Below are positions 44,312 to 53,343 of a DNA stretch of 64,000 bases, piece by piece. The position numbers were made by a program, and so were the translations under genes. Source of the DNA: Actibacterium naphthalenivorans (GTDB lineage: Bacteria; Pseudomonadota; Alphaproteobacteria; Rhodobacterales; Rhodobacteraceae); assembly GCF_014196965.1 (NCBI RefSeq), contig NZ_JACIEQ010000004.1, positions 62,001 through 126,000 on the forward strand, in the 5' to 3' direction. Positions within the stretch are counted from its first letter, which is position 1. Every line of letters begins with the position of its first letter. Below the pieces are notes generated by a model that was given only the letters and a program-made list of their open reading frames with translations, had not been told where the DNA came from and did no database searches.

Positions 44312-45265
44312 TCAGGCCCCGGCGGCCATCCGGCACATCAGCAGCAGGCGCGCCTTGCGGGCTGAAAGCTCGTCACAGGGTTGAACGCCGAGGGCGGTCA
44401 GCTCGGCCAGGCAGCCGGGGTAATCGTAATCCGTGCCCAGGCGGCCCGAGAGGGTGGAACTTGTGACCGCGATGGGAAGGCCCGCCTGCCGGAGAGCGGC
44501 GATCTCGGGCATCCAGTCGGGGGGCACCTGGCCCCGGCCGAGCCCGTCAAGAACGAGGCCCCGCGCGCCGCTTTCGACCGCGGCGCGCAGCAGCAGCGGC
44601 GAGGCCTCCATCGCGGCGGGCAGGATATCGACACGGGGCAGGGGCGGTTGCAGCCCGACAAAGCGCGGCATGGGCGCGGCGGCGGCGCGCAGATCGACAT
44701 GGGCGCCATCCACATGGCCGATCGGCCCGTGGCCGGGAGAGCCGAAGCCGCGCAGCCGGTGCGACGACACCTTGCGCACATGGCGGGCCTCGTGGATCTC
44801 CTGATCAAAAACAACCAGCGCGCCGGCCCCGCGCGCGGCGGGGGCTGCGGCGGTGGTGATCGCATCGCGGATATTGGGGCCGGCATCGCTGCCGGGGGCA
44901 TAGGGCACGCGCTGCGCCCCGGTCAGCACGAGCCCGGCATCCGGCAGATCGGTGATCAGATCGAGAAGGAAGGCGCTATCCTCGAGCATATCGGTGCCTT
45001 GCGAGATGACGACACCGGCGGCGCCGTCTGCCACGGCCCTTGCGCAACGGTCGCGCACCGCGAAAATATCTTTCAGTTGCAGCGCATTGCTGGGTTTCTG
45101 CGCGAGGGTGATCACCTCCAGCTCCACCCGCGTGTCCAGCGCGAGGCTGGTCACAAGCTCTGCCCCCGTCATCGCGCCGGCCACCGCGCGGCCGCTTTCG
45201 CCGCGCAGGCTGGCGATGGTGCCGCCAAGCGCGAAAAGGGTGATCCGGGGGCGGGTTGTGGTCAT
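44312..45265 (-). CDS. L-asparaginase-family protein (type I/II fold)
   Basis: A 317-aa protein without a signal peptide. Conserved motifs: FALGGTIAS (about 11-19, catalytic Thr), VVISQGTDMLEDSAFLLDL (about 84-102, GTD with the second Thr) and the Lys in ARHVRKVSSHRL. It hydrolyses asparagine or a related amide to the acid and ammonia. It ends 16 bp from the diheme gene and is divergent from the deacetylase gene that starts the accessory region. It may belong to nitrogen scavenging in that region, but this is positional inference. Confidence 0.85.
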   Translation of the reverse strand: MTTTRPRITLFALGGTIASLRGESGRAVAGAMTGAELVTSLALDTRVELEVITLAQKPSNALQLKDIFAVRDRCARAVADGAAGVVISQGTDMLEDSAFLLDLITDLPDAGLVLTGAQRVPYAPGSDAGPNIRDAITTAAAPAARGAGALVVFDQEIHEARHVRKVSSHRLRGFGSPGHGPIGHVDGAHVDLRAAAAPMPRFVGLQPPLPRVDILPAAMEASPLLLRAAVESGARGLVLDGLGRGQVPPDWMPEIAALRQAGLPIAVTSSTLSGRLGTDYDYPGCLAELTALGVQPCDELSARKARLLLMCRMAAGA

Positions 45266-45527
45266 GTCATCTCGTTTCGCGAAAAGGGGGACGGGTGCCG
45301 CTTAGCGTTATCCCGCTTCGGCGCCCATGCCCAGACGGTGGCGTCACAGGCCCCGGAAAAAAGAGCGGCCGGCCCCCGCGTGCTGCCTGCAAAAGCGGCA
45401 GGCGGCGGGCAAAATTGATCAGGGCTGCGGAAAGACTTGTGCGTTCATGCCGCCCGCTCGACAGGGCCGGACCCGGCGCGCTTTCACGGATCTCAGCAAT
45501 TCAGGCATAGCGAGAAGGCGACCTCAG

Positions 45528-46409
45528 ATGGCTCAGAAAGAAATCCTTGTCGGGTTCGGGGTGGATGTGGATGCCGTTGCCGGGTGGCTCGGCTCTTACG
45601 GCGGCGAGGACAGCCCGGACGATATCTCCCGGGGGATGTTCGCGGGCGAGGTCGGTTCCATGCGGCTGCTGCGGCTTTTCAAGAAATACGACATGACGGC
45701 GACGTGGTTCATTCCGGGCCATTCGGTCGAGACCTTCCCGGCGCAGATGCGGGCCGTGGCCGAGGCCGGGCATGAGGTGGGCGTGCATGGCTACAGCCAT
45801 GAGAACCCCATCGCCATGACGCGCGAACAGGAGGCGGCGGTGCTGGACCACAGCATTGATCTGATCACCGCGCTGACCGGCAAGAGACCCAAGGGATATG
45901 TGGCGCCGTGGTGGGAATTTTCGCCCGTGACCAACGAGTTGCTGCTGGAACGTGGCATCCTTTATGACCATTCTCTGATGCATGACGATCACACGCCCTA
46001 CCGGGTGCGCGTGGGCGACCGCTGGACCAAGATCGACTATACGGCCAGGGCGCAGGACTGGATGAAACCGCTGGAACGCGGCGCGGAAACCGATCTGATC
46101 GAGATCCCGGCGAACTGGTATCTGGATGATCTGCCGCCGATGATGTTCATCAAGAGTTCGCCGAATTCGCACGGTTTCGTCAATCCGCGCGATATCGAGC
46201 AGCTTTGGCGCGACCAGTTCGACTGGGTCTACCGCGAGATGGATTACGCGGTCTTTCCGATCACCATCCATCCCGATGTTTCGGGGCGCCCGCAGGTATT
46301 GCTGATGCTGGAGCGGCTGATCGACTACATCAAGGGACATGACGGCGTGCGCTTTGTCACGATGACCGAGATGGCCGAGGATTTCGACCGTCGCTTCCCG
46401 CGCGGCTGA
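45528..46409 (+). CDS. NodB-fold polysaccharide deacetylase / cyclic-imidase-like hydrolase
   Basis: A 293-aa NodB homology domain protein, cytoplasmic (no signal). The ATG at 45528 is used; the longer frame is unlikely. Catalytic features: [12 protein letters not shown] near the N-terminus, the metal-binding HGYSHENP (about 86-93) and [10 protein letters not shown] (about 123-132), and [10 protein letters not shown] late. It resembles the group of Helicobacter PgdA and related cyclic imidases/allantoinases that act on small cyclic amides rather than polymers. It is 4 bp upstream of a small Cys-rich gene and then a COG0523 GTPase, so an unusual metal requirement is possible. Confidence 0.82.
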   Translation: MAQKEILVGFGVDVDAVAGWLGSYGGEDSPDDISRGMFAGEVGSMRLLRLFKKYDMTATWFIPGHSVETFPAQMRAVAEAGHEVGVHGYSHENPIAMTREQEAAVLDHSIDLITALTGKRPKGYVAPWWEFSPVTNELLLERGILYDHSLMHDDHTPYRVRVGDRWTKIDYTARAQDWMKPLERGAETDLIEIPANWYLDDLPPMMFIKSSPNSHGFVNPRDIEQLWRDQFDWVYREMDYAVFPITIHPDVSGRPQVLLMLERLIDYIKGHDGVRFVTMTEMAEDFDRRFPRG

Positions 46410-46413
46410 GCCC

Positions 46414-46758
46414 ATGTGCTCTTTATGCGGTATTCTGGGCTGCGACGACCACTGGAGCCATGCGGTGGCGCGCGACGGGGTTTATACCCGCAACACCGAC
46501 CGGCTGGCGCGCCGGGCAGAGGCCGCGCGGCGGGCGAAGGTGGCCAATGCCGTCCTGGCCCATCTGCGGCTGAGCTTTGGCGACTGGCAGGGGCGCAGCT
46601 ATGTGCTGCGCAGCGCCACCGGAAAGACGGCGCTGTTTGACGCGCTGGGCCATCTGTGGCCCGAGGCGGAGGCGCTGAGCGGCAGGGCGCTGGACCCGCT
46701 TGATCCCGACTGGCTGGACCGGATCGAGGCGGCGCTGGATGCGGAGCGGGGCGGATGA
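46414..46758 (+). CDS. Small conserved protein with N-terminal CxxC motif, partner of COG0523 GTPase
   Basis: A 114-aa protein beginning MCSLCGILGCDDHWSHAV, with Cys2, Cys5, Cys10, His13 and His16 forming a potential zinc or metal site. The rest is Arg/Ala-rich helical (TRNTDRLARRAEAARRAKVANAVLAHLRL) followed by DWQGRSYVLRSATGKTALFDALGHLWP. No Pfam family recognised with confidence. It lies 4 bp after the deacetylase and overlaps the GTPase by 4 bp (ATGA), so the three genes are translated together. A metal-handling role is inference from Cys/His spacing and neighbours. Confidence 0.78.
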   Translation: MCSLCGILGCDDHWSHAVARDGVYTRNTDRLARRAEAARRAKVANAVLAHLRLSFGDWQGRSYVLRSATGKTALFDALGHLWPEAEALSGRALDPLDPDWLDRIEAALDAERGG

Positions 46759-47738
46759 TCCCCGTCATCGTGCTGACGGGCGGGCTTGGCGCCGGCAAGA
46801 CGACGCTGCTACAGCGCCTGCTGAGCGATCCGCGCATGGCCGGCACCGCGGTGCTTGTGAACGAGTTCGGCGAGATCGGGCTGGACCACGAGCTGATCGC
46901 CCCGGTGGATGGCCCGGTGATGCTGATGCGCTCGGGCTGTGTGTGCTGCACGATCCGGGGCGACATCGCGCAATCCCTGCGCGATCTGCTGGATCGGCAG
47001 GGGGCCGGAGAGATCGCGCCGATTACCCGTGTGGTGATCGAGACCACGGGGCTCGCCGATCCGTTTCCGGTGCTTTCCACCCTTCAGGCGGACCCGGTGA
47101 TGCGGTCGCAGGTGAAAGCCGGCGGGGTGATCACGGTGGTTGATGCCTTCAACGGCCCGGCCGCGCTGACACGCGGGGGCGTTGCGCTGCGCCAGATCGC
47201 CGCCGCCGATACGCTGGTTCTGGCAAAGACCGATCTGGTCGGGGCGGCGGATGCGCGCGCGCTGGAAAAACGCCTGCGCGCGCTCAACCCGGTGGCGCGG
47301 CTGGTGCGCGCGGGTGCGCCATTGGACGAGATCCTGCCAGAGCGACCGATGGACAAGGAGATCGCCCTGCCTGCCGCGGCGCAGGGGCACAACCACGATC
47401 ACAGCGGCATTCAGACCCTTTCGATCACCCGCGCCGGGCCGGTCAACTGGACCGCATTCGGCCTGTGGCTGACGGCGCTTTTGCACACGCATGGCGAGCG
47501 GATTCACCGCGTGAAGGGAATTCTTGCCGTCGAGCAGGGCGGGCCGCCCGTGGCGGTGCATGGGGTGGGGCCGCTGGTGCATCCGCCCCGCCATCTGGAA
47601 CACCTGGGCGGCGCGGCGACGGAATCGCGGCTGGTGTTCATCTTCGAGGATCTTTCGCCCGACGCGCTTCGCCGTTCTTTCGATCTGTTCGACCGGCTCG
47701 GCCATGCCCGCGCGCCGCTGCCGGAGACCGTTTGCTGA
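46755..47738 (+). CDS. COG0523 / CobW-family GTPase (metallochaperone type)
   Basis: A 327-aa GTPase. P-loop GGLGAGKTTLLQ (about 9-20), NEFGEIGLDHEL (about 36-47), the family's metal-binding Cys motif GCVCCTIRGD (about 61-70), TKTDLV-like KTDLV (about 155-159) and a His-rich loop QGHNHDHSG (about 214-222). The C-terminal CobW_C domain runs about 225-325. COG0523 proteins deliver zinc or cobalt in a GTP-dependent way. No cobalamin genes are near; coupling to the deacetylase operon suggests it serves that enzyme. The gene ends 259 bp before the AraC regulator. Confidence 0.9.
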   Translation: MIPVIVLTGGLGAGKTTLLQRLLSDPRMAGTAVLVNEFGEIGLDHELIAPVDGPVMLMRSGCVCCTIRGDIAQSLRDLLDRQGAGEIAPITRVVIETTGLADPFPVLSTLQADPVMRSQVKAGGVITVVDAFNGPAALTRGGVALRQIAAADTLVLAKTDLVGAADARALEKRLRALNPVARLVRAGAPLDEILPERPMDKEIALPAAAQGHNHDHSGIQTLSITRAGPVNWTAFGLWLTALLHTHGERIHRVKGILAVEQGGPPVAVHGVGPLVHPPRHLEHLGGAATESRLVFIFEDLSPDALRRSFDLFDRLGHARAPLPETVC

Positions 47739-47997
47739 TGCGCCTGTCCGCGATGAAAGGCTTGACTGTCGCTGCGGCGCCCGCCGCCGGTTTTCGCGCT
47801 GCCGCATGAGATGCCGGAGGGACCTGCCCGCACCATGGGCGAAAATCGGCGAAGTTGATCATTCGGAGGGCAGTTTCGGAGATCACGCATCATTTCATTG
47901 CGCCGGAACTTGCACAGACAGACAACCTGCGCGCTTCGTGAGGCCGCACCACCCGTTTGGGGTGCTGCCGGGATCCACGCCTTGCGAAGGAGCCACT

Positions 47998-48978
47998 ATG
48001 CAACAGGAAACCACGCACCAGGAAACAGCCGGTTGGCAGAAGCTGTCGACCACCAATGTCGACAAGGCGGAGCGCCTGAGCTTCTGGCAGGACTCGGCGA
48101 ACACGCTCTTTCCGTCTACCGTCGTCACGGGCAGCGCGGATGACGATTTCTTCGGCTCCGTCACCTGGATGGAATTCGGCGAGCTGATGCTGGCGGATTT
48201 CATCTCTACCGCGACCGAGATCCAGCGCGGCGAAGAGCAGATCGGCCGCAATGACATGTGGTACGAGGTGTGCCTGCAGGTCGAGGGCGATTGCCGGCTG
48301 ACGCAAGGCGGGCGCAGCGTGCGCGTGCGCCCGCGCGAAATGGTGCTTTACGACAGCCAGCAACCCTATCGCATGACCTTTTCCGGCCCTTACCGGCAGA
48401 TCGCGCTGAAACTGCCGCGGCGGTTGCTGCAGGACCGGGTGCCATGCCTTGACACGCTGATCGCACGGCAGATGTCGGGGCAATCGCTGCCGGGGCGGTT
48501 CCTGTTCGATTTCATCATCACCATGTGCGACGTGAAGCGCGAGAGCGCCCGCGAAAGCCTGATCAACCGGCTCGAGGCGCATGTGGTAGACCTGCTGGCC
48601 ACCGCGCTCAGCGAAATCGCCTCGGAACAGCCGCTGTCGGCCAACCGGCAGGCGCAGCTGGCGCGGGTGAAGGCGCATATCCTGGCGCATCTGGATGACC
48701 CCGGCCTTTGCCCGGCCGAGATCGCGCGGCAGCAATCCATCTCGCACCGGTCGCTCTACGAGCTGTTCGCGGGCGAGGATCTGCAGGTTTCGAAATGGAT
48801 CAAGGCGCAGCGGCTGGAGCGGATCCGGCGCGATCTGGGCGACAGCCTGCTCAGCTCGTGGCCGATCACCACGATCGCCCTGCGCCGGGGTTTCAAGGAT
48901 TTCTCGCATTTCTCGCGGGCGTTTCGCGCCCAATACGGAATTTCGCCGCGCGCCTATCGCAAGTCGCGGCTCAGTTGA
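47998..48978 (+). CDS. AraC-family regulator of the catabolic locus
   Basis: A 326-aa protein. ATG 47998 with AAGGAG 7 nt upstream; the longer frame runs antisense through other sequence. The N-terminal AraC_binding_2-like domain covers about 15-200 (ERLSFWQDSANTLFPSTVV, YEVCLQVEGDCRLTQGGRS, MVLYDSQQPYRMTFSG). The C-terminal double HTH runs about 225-322: LARVKAHILAHLDDPGLCPAEIARQQSISHRSLYELF and the signature AYR-like end HFSRAFRAQYGISPRAYR. It lies 15 bp upstream of the 8-oxoguanine-deaminase-like gene and probably activates the adjacent catabolic operon. Confidence 0.92.
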   Translation: MQQETTHQETAGWQKLSTTNVDKAERLSFWQDSANTLFPSTVVTGSADDDFFGSVTWMEFGELMLADFISTATEIQRGEEQIGRNDMWYEVCLQVEGDCRLTQGGRSVRVRPREMVLYDSQQPYRMTFSGPYRQIALKLPRRLLQDRVPCLDTLIARQMSGQSLPGRFLFDFIITMCDVKRESARESLINRLEAHVVDLLATALSEIASEQPLSANRQAQLARVKAHILAHLDDPGLCPAEIARQQSISHRSLYELFAGEDLQVSKWIKAQRLERIRRDLGDSLLSSWPITTIALRRGFKDFSHFSRAFRAQYGISPRAYRKSRLS

Positions 48979-48993
48979 CCTGAAGGACCAAGA

Positions 48994-50334
48994 ATGCGTC
49001 TGTGGATCAGATCCCCCCTGGCCGTCATGGCCGAAAACGCCGCTGGCGGCCTTGTGGTCGAAGACGGGCGGATCGTGGAGCTTGTGGCGGGCACGCAGCC
49101 CGCGGGCCCGGTCGATGAGGTTTTCGATGGATCGCGGCACGTTGTCATTCCGGGCCTTGTGAACGCGCATCACCATTTCTACCAGACCCTGACGCGCGCG
49201 CATCCGCAGGCGATCAACAAGGAGCTGTTCCCGTGGCTTCAGGCGCTCTATCCGCTGTGGGGCGGCCATCTGAACCGCGACACGTTTCGCATCGGCGTGC
49301 GCCTCGCGCTGGTGGAATTGCTGATGTCGGGCTGCACGACCGCTTCGGATCACCTGTTCGTCTTTGGCAGGGACATGGCGGATGCGGTGGATATCGAAGC
49401 CGAAGAGGCCAGGGCGCTGGGCATGCGCGTGGCGCTGACGCGCGGCGCGATCAACATGGGCACCAGTTCCGGCGGCATCGCGGATGAGCGGCTCATTCAG
49501 GATTACGACGCGGTGCTGAGCGATTGCGAACGGGTGCTGGGCGCCTATCACGACCGTTCCGACGGGGCGATGACCACCGTGGCGCTGGCGCCTTGCGCGC
49601 CGTTCAACGTGACCCGCCAGCTGATGATCGACACGGCGGAGATGGCCGACAAGCATGATTGCCGCCTGCACACCCATCTGGGCGAAACCCATGACGAGGA
49701 TGAATTCTGCCTGTCGAAATACGGCATGCGCCCGCTTGATTATCTGGAGGATGTCGGCTGGATGACCGACCGCGTCTGGATGGCGCATGGCATCCATTTC
49801 AACGACGAGGAAATCGCGCGGATCGGCAAATGCGGCATGGGCGTCTGCCATTGCCCGACGTCGAACATGGTGCTTGCGTCGGGCCAGTGCCGGACCAAAG
49901 AGCTTGAAGCCGCGGGGGCGGTGGTCGGGCTGGGCGTCGATGGTTCGGCGTCGAACGACAATTCCAACCTGATGGAATCCGTGCGCCACGCGCTGATGCT
50001 GGGCCGTCTGACCTATGGCGCGGCGGCGGTGAGCCATCTGGATGCGCTGGGCTGGGCGACGGAGGGGTCCGCCAGGCTTCTGGGGCGCACGGATATTGGC
50101 GCGATCGCCCCGGGGAAACAGGCGGATCTGGCCATGTTCACGCTTGATGAGCTGCGCTTTTCGGGGGCCGGCGATCCGCTGGCGGCGCTTGTTCTGTGCG
50201 GGGCGCATCGGGCCGACCGGGTGATGGTCGGCGGCGAATGGCGCGTGCTCGACGGTGTGCCGCTCGGTGTCGATCTGGACGCCTTGCGCCGCGACCACGC
50301 CGCCGCTGCCGCGCGGTTCCTGCACGCCGCGTAG
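48994..50334 (+). CDS. 8-Oxoguanine deaminase-like amidohydrolase
   Basis: A 446-aa amidohydrolase of the ATZ/TRZ group. Metal ligands: HxH in NAHHHFYQTLTRAH (57-70), the His/Glu of LHTHLGETHDED, the late His of WMAHGIHF, and Asp of GLGVDGSASNDNSN. The NAHHHFYQTLTRA form is typical of 8-oxoguanine deaminase, which makes urate and ammonia. A related role on another oxidised purine or pterin cannot be excluded. It follows the AraC gene and precedes a palindrome and the aminotransferase gene. Confidence 0.82.
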   Translation: MRLWIRSPLAVMAENAAGGLVVEDGRIVELVAGTQPAGPVDEVFDGSRHVVIPGLVNAHHHFYQTLTRAHPQAINKELFPWLQALYPLWGGHLNRDTFRIGVRLALVELLMSGCTTASDHLFVFGRDMADAVDIEAEEARALGMRVALTRGAINMGTSSGGIADERLIQDYDAVLSDCERVLGAYHDRSDGAMTTVALAPCAPFNVTRQLMIDTAEMADKHDCRLHTHLGETHDEDEFCLSKYGMRPLDYLEDVGWMTDRVWMAHGIHFNDEEIARIGKCGMGVCHCPTSNMVLASGQCRTKELEAAGAVVGLGVDGSASNDNSNLMESVRHALMLGRLTYGAAAVSHLDALGWATEGSARLLGRTDIGAIAPGKQADLAMFTLDELRFSGAGDPLAALVLCGAHRADRVMVGGEWRVLDGVPLGVDLDALRRDHAAAAARFLHAA

Positions 50335-50385
50335 CCGCGCCGATCCACCCCCGAAGCGCCGCCGGCCCGGCGGCCCGGTGCCGCG

Positions 50386-50399
50386 CATGTCCCGACATG
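50386..50399. promoter_or_regulatory. Possible operator palindrome upstream of the aminotransferase gene
   Basis: CATGTC CC GACATG is a perfect inverted repeat with a 2-bp centre, in the 175-bp gap before the aminotransferase. It could be a regulator site, but no promoter match sits close enough to be convincing. Confidence 0.3.
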
Positions 50400-50509
50400 T
50401 TTTGTCGCCAGTCGGGGCCAGAGGGTCCGATGGCCCCGTCCGGCGCCGCGGTGTTTAGTGGGGGCAGGCGGCCCCGTTGGATGGCCGCGCCGGAACGGGA
50501 AGAAACACC

Positions 50510-51889
50510 ATGTTCTATCGACAGATGGAAACGCGGAAATGGCAGGAGCTGGATCAGGCGCATTACCTGCATCCTTTCACCGATCACAAGGCGCTGCGCG
50601 AGATCGGATCGCGCGTGGCGGTTCGCGGCGAGGGCGTCCATGTCTGGGACACAGAAGGCCGGAAGATCATCGACGGGCTGTCCGGCCTGGGCTGCGTGAA
50701 CATCGGCTACGGGCGGCCCGAACTGGTGGCCGCCGCCAGCGCGCAGATGAGCGACCTTTCCTTTTGCCAGTCCTTCTTCAACACCACGCATCCCGCCGCC
50801 GTTCTGCTGGCCGAGAAGCTGGTGAAGCTGACGCCGGAGGGGCTGAACCACGTCTTCTTCCAATGCTCGGGCTCCGAGGCGAACGAGACCGCCGTGCGCG
50901 CGATCCGGCGCTATTGGGATCTGCAGGGGCAGCCCGGCAAAAAGCTGATCATCGCCCGGGAATATGCCTATCACGGCTCGACCCATCTGGCGGCGTCGCT
51001 TTCGGGGCTGGAACCGATGCACCACGCCGGCGGTGACGTGCCGATGCCGGTGGTTCACCGCATCAAGACCGCCTATCCCTATCGCGAGAAGCCCGCCGCG
51101 ATGCCGGATGACGAATTCGGGCGCCTTGCCGCATCCTGGCTGGAAGACAAGATACTGGAGCTGGGCCCCGAGAATGTGGCGGCCTTCTTTGCCGAGCCGG
51201 CGCAATCGGCCGGCGGCTCGATCGTGCCACCGATGAGCTATTGGCCCGCGATTCAGGATATCTGCAGGAAATATGACGTGCTGCTGGCGCTGGACGAGGT
51301 GGTGATGGGCTTTGGCCGCACCGGCAAATGGTTTGGCTCTTTCCACTATGGGATCACGCCGGATCTGATGCAGATCGGCAAGGGGCTGACCTCTGGCTAT
51401 CTGCCCTTGTCGGCTTGCCTCATGTCCGACCGTGTCGCCGATGTGCTGATCGACAAGGGTGGCGAATGGGCCCATGGCTATACCTATTCCGGGCACCCCT
51501 CGTGCTGCGCCGTGGCGCTCGCCAATATCGAGGTGATCGAGAGCGAGGGGCTGATCGAGAATGCCGCCGACACGCTGATCCCGCATTTCGAGGCAAGGCT
51601 GGCCGAATTCACCGATCATCCGCTGATGGGGGATGTGCGCTCTGTCGGGCTGATGGCCGGGCTGGAGCTGGTGGCCGACCGGGCGACCGGCGAGGCGTTT
51701 GACGGCGCGTTGCGGGTTGGTCAGCATTGCTCGGCCGAGGGGCTTTCGCGCGGGCTGGCGTTTCGTGCCAATGGCGATACCATGGCGCTGATGCCGCCGC
51801 TGGTGATGACGGTCGGGCAGATGGACGAGATGTTCGCCATCGTGCGCGCGGCGCTTGATGCCACCGCCCGGCATCTGGGGATGGCGTAG
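50510..51889 (+). CDS. Class III (omega-type) aminotransferase
   Basis: A 459-aa PLP-dependent enzyme. ATG 50510 with GGGAAGAA upstream. Motifs: FTDHKALREIG (N-terminal), ECSGSEANETAVR-type FFQCSGSEANETAV (PLP phosphate binding), EYAYHGSTHLAASLSG, the D-E pair in LLALDEVVMGFGRTGKWF and the Schiff-base Lys in PDLMQIGKGLTSGYLPLSACLMS. The family uses pyruvate or 2-oxoglutarate to accept amino groups from beta-alanine, taurine or other omega-amino compounds. It is 3 bp upstream of the aldehyde dehydrogenase gene, which would oxidise the resulting aldehyde. Confidence 0.9.
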   Translation: MFYRQMETRKWQELDQAHYLHPFTDHKALREIGSRVAVRGEGVHVWDTEGRKIIDGLSGLGCVNIGYGRPELVAAASAQMSDLSFCQSFFNTTHPAAVLLAEKLVKLTPEGLNHVFFQCSGSEANETAVRAIRRYWDLQGQPGKKLIIAREYAYHGSTHLAASLSGLEPMHHAGGDVPMPVVHRIKTAYPYREKPAAMPDDEFGRLAASWLEDKILELGPENVAAFFAEPAQSAGGSIVPPMSYWPAIQDICRKYDVLLALDEVVMGFGRTGKWFGSFHYGITPDLMQIGKGLTSGYLPLSACLMSDRVADVLIDKGGEWAHGYTYSGHPSCCAVALANIEVIESEGLIENAADTLIPHFEARLAEFTDHPLMGDVRSVGLMAGLELVADRATGEAFDGALRVGQHCSAEGLSRGLAFRANGDTMALMPPLVMTVGQMDEMFAIVRAALDATARHLGMA

Positions 51890-51892
51890 CGC

Positions 51893-53320
51893 ATGGTGCG
51901 GACCGACAAGTTCTATATCGACGGGGGCTGGGTGGCGCCTGCGGGGGAGGCGACAGGCCCGGTGATCAACCCCGCCACGGGCGAACCGGTCGCCGAAGTG
52001 GCCTGGGGCGGGCCCGAGGATGTAGAGCGTGCCGTGCGCGCGGCGCGGGCCGCCTTTCCCGCCTTTTCGGCGGCACCGGTGGCCGAGCGCGTGGCGCTGC
52101 TGCGCCGCATCGCGCAGGTATTCACGGCGCGCAAGAAGGAACTGGAAGCGGCGGTGACCGCCGAAATGGGCAGCCCCGCCGATCTGTCCGACTGGATGCA
52201 GACCGGTTCCGCGATCCTCTATTTCAACGAGGCCGCCGACACGGCCGAGGCCTTCGGCTTTGAACAGCCGCATGGCACGACGCGGCTGCGCTATGAGGCG
52301 ATTGGCGTGGCCGGGCTGATCACGCCGTGGAACTGGCCGCTGAACCAGATCGTCACCAAGCTGGCCCCGGCGCTGGCGGCGGGCTGTACGGTGGTTCTGA
52401 AACCTTCGGAAATCTCGCCGCTGTCGGCGCTGCTTCTGGCCGAGGTGCTGGACGAGGCCGGGGTGCCGGCGGGGGTGTTCAACCTGATCAACGGGTCGGG
52501 GCAGGATGTGGGCGCGGCGATCTGCCGTCATCCGGGGATCGACATGGTGTCTTTCACCGGCTCCACCCGAACCGGAATCGCGGTGGCGCAGGCCGCCGCG
52601 CCCACGGTAAAGCGCGTTCATCAGGAGCTGGGCGGGAAATCCGCCAACATCATACTGCCCGATGCAGATCCGGGGCGGGCGCTGGCCGACGGGGTGGGGC
52701 GGTGTTTCATCAACTCGGGCCAGAGCTGCATCGCGCCCAGCCGGATGCTGATCCCCCGCGCGCGGCAGGCGGAGATGCACGCGGGCCTTCTGGCCGAGGC
52801 GGCAAAGGTGCGTATCGGCGATCCCGCCCGCGCGGAAACGACGATGGGGCCTGTCGCGTGCCGGGCGCAGTGGGACCGGGTGCAGGCGATGATCGCGCGC
52901 GGCATCGCGGAAGGGGCGCGGCTTTTGTGCGGCGGCACCGGCCTGCCCGAGGGGATGAACCGGGGGTTCTATGTGCGCCCGACGATCTTCGTGGATGTGA
53001 CCAACGACATGGATATCGCCCGGCAGGAAATCTTCGGCCCGGTTCTGAGCGTGATCGCCTATGATACGGTCGATGAGGCCATCGAGATCGCGAATGACAG
53101 CGAATACGGGCTGGCGGGCTATGTCTACGGGCGAAACCCGGATGAGGCCGAAGCGGTGGCACGGCGCCTGCGCGCGGGGCGCATTTTCATCAACAACCCG
53201 CCCTTCGATTTCTCGGCGCCCTTCGGCGGGTACAGGAAATCGGGGAACGGGCGAGAGCTTGGCCTGTTCGGCCTGACCGAGTATCTGGAGGTCAAGGCCA
53301 TGCTCGGGTATCGCAACTGA
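51893..53320 (+). CDS. NAD(P)+-dependent aldehyde dehydrogenase
   Basis: A 475-aa ALDH. Complete catalytic set: VAGLITPWNWPLN with the oxyanion Asn, KPSEISPLSALLLAEVLDEAG, VSFTGSTRTG, catalytic Glu in VHQELGGKSANIIL, catalytic Cys in CFINSGQSCIAPSRMLI, and the C-terminal SEYGLAGYVYG and PFGGYRKSGNGRELG. It follows the aminotransferase gene by 3 bp. Together they would convert an omega-amino compound to the corresponding acid. The ATP-binding gene begins 23 bp later. Confidence 0.93.
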   Translation: MVRTDKFYIDGGWVAPAGEATGPVINPATGEPVAEVAWGGPEDVERAVRAARAAFPAFSAAPVAERVALLRRIAQVFTARKKELEAAVTAEMGSPADLSDWMQTGSAILYFNEAADTAEAFGFEQPHGTTRLRYEAIGVAGLITPWNWPLNQIVTKLAPALAAGCTVVLKPSEISPLSALLLAEVLDEAGVPAGVFNLINGSGQDVGAAICRHPGIDMVSFTGSTRTGIAVAQAAAPTVKRVHQELGGKSANIILPDADPGRALADGVGRCFINSGQSCIAPSRMLIPRARQAEMHAGLLAEAAKVRIGDPARAETTMGPVACRAQWDRVQAMIARGIAEGARLLCGGTGLPEGMNRGFYVRPTIFVDVTNDMDIARQEIFGPVLSVIAYDTVDEAIEIANDSEYGLAGYVYGRNPDEAEAVARRLRAGRIFINNPPFDFSAPFGGYRKSGNGRELGLFGLTEYLEVKAMLGYRN

Positions 53321-53343
53321 CCGGCGCCGGGAAAGGACGACAG

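Noticed and set aside
47890-50388. An 832-codon minus-strand open frame
   Set aside because: Antisense to the AraC and deaminase genes, with shadow-frame composition.
50138-52780. An 880-codon minus-strand open frame
   Set aside because: Antisense to the aminotransferase and aldehyde dehydrogenase genes, with shadow-frame composition and no conserved motif.
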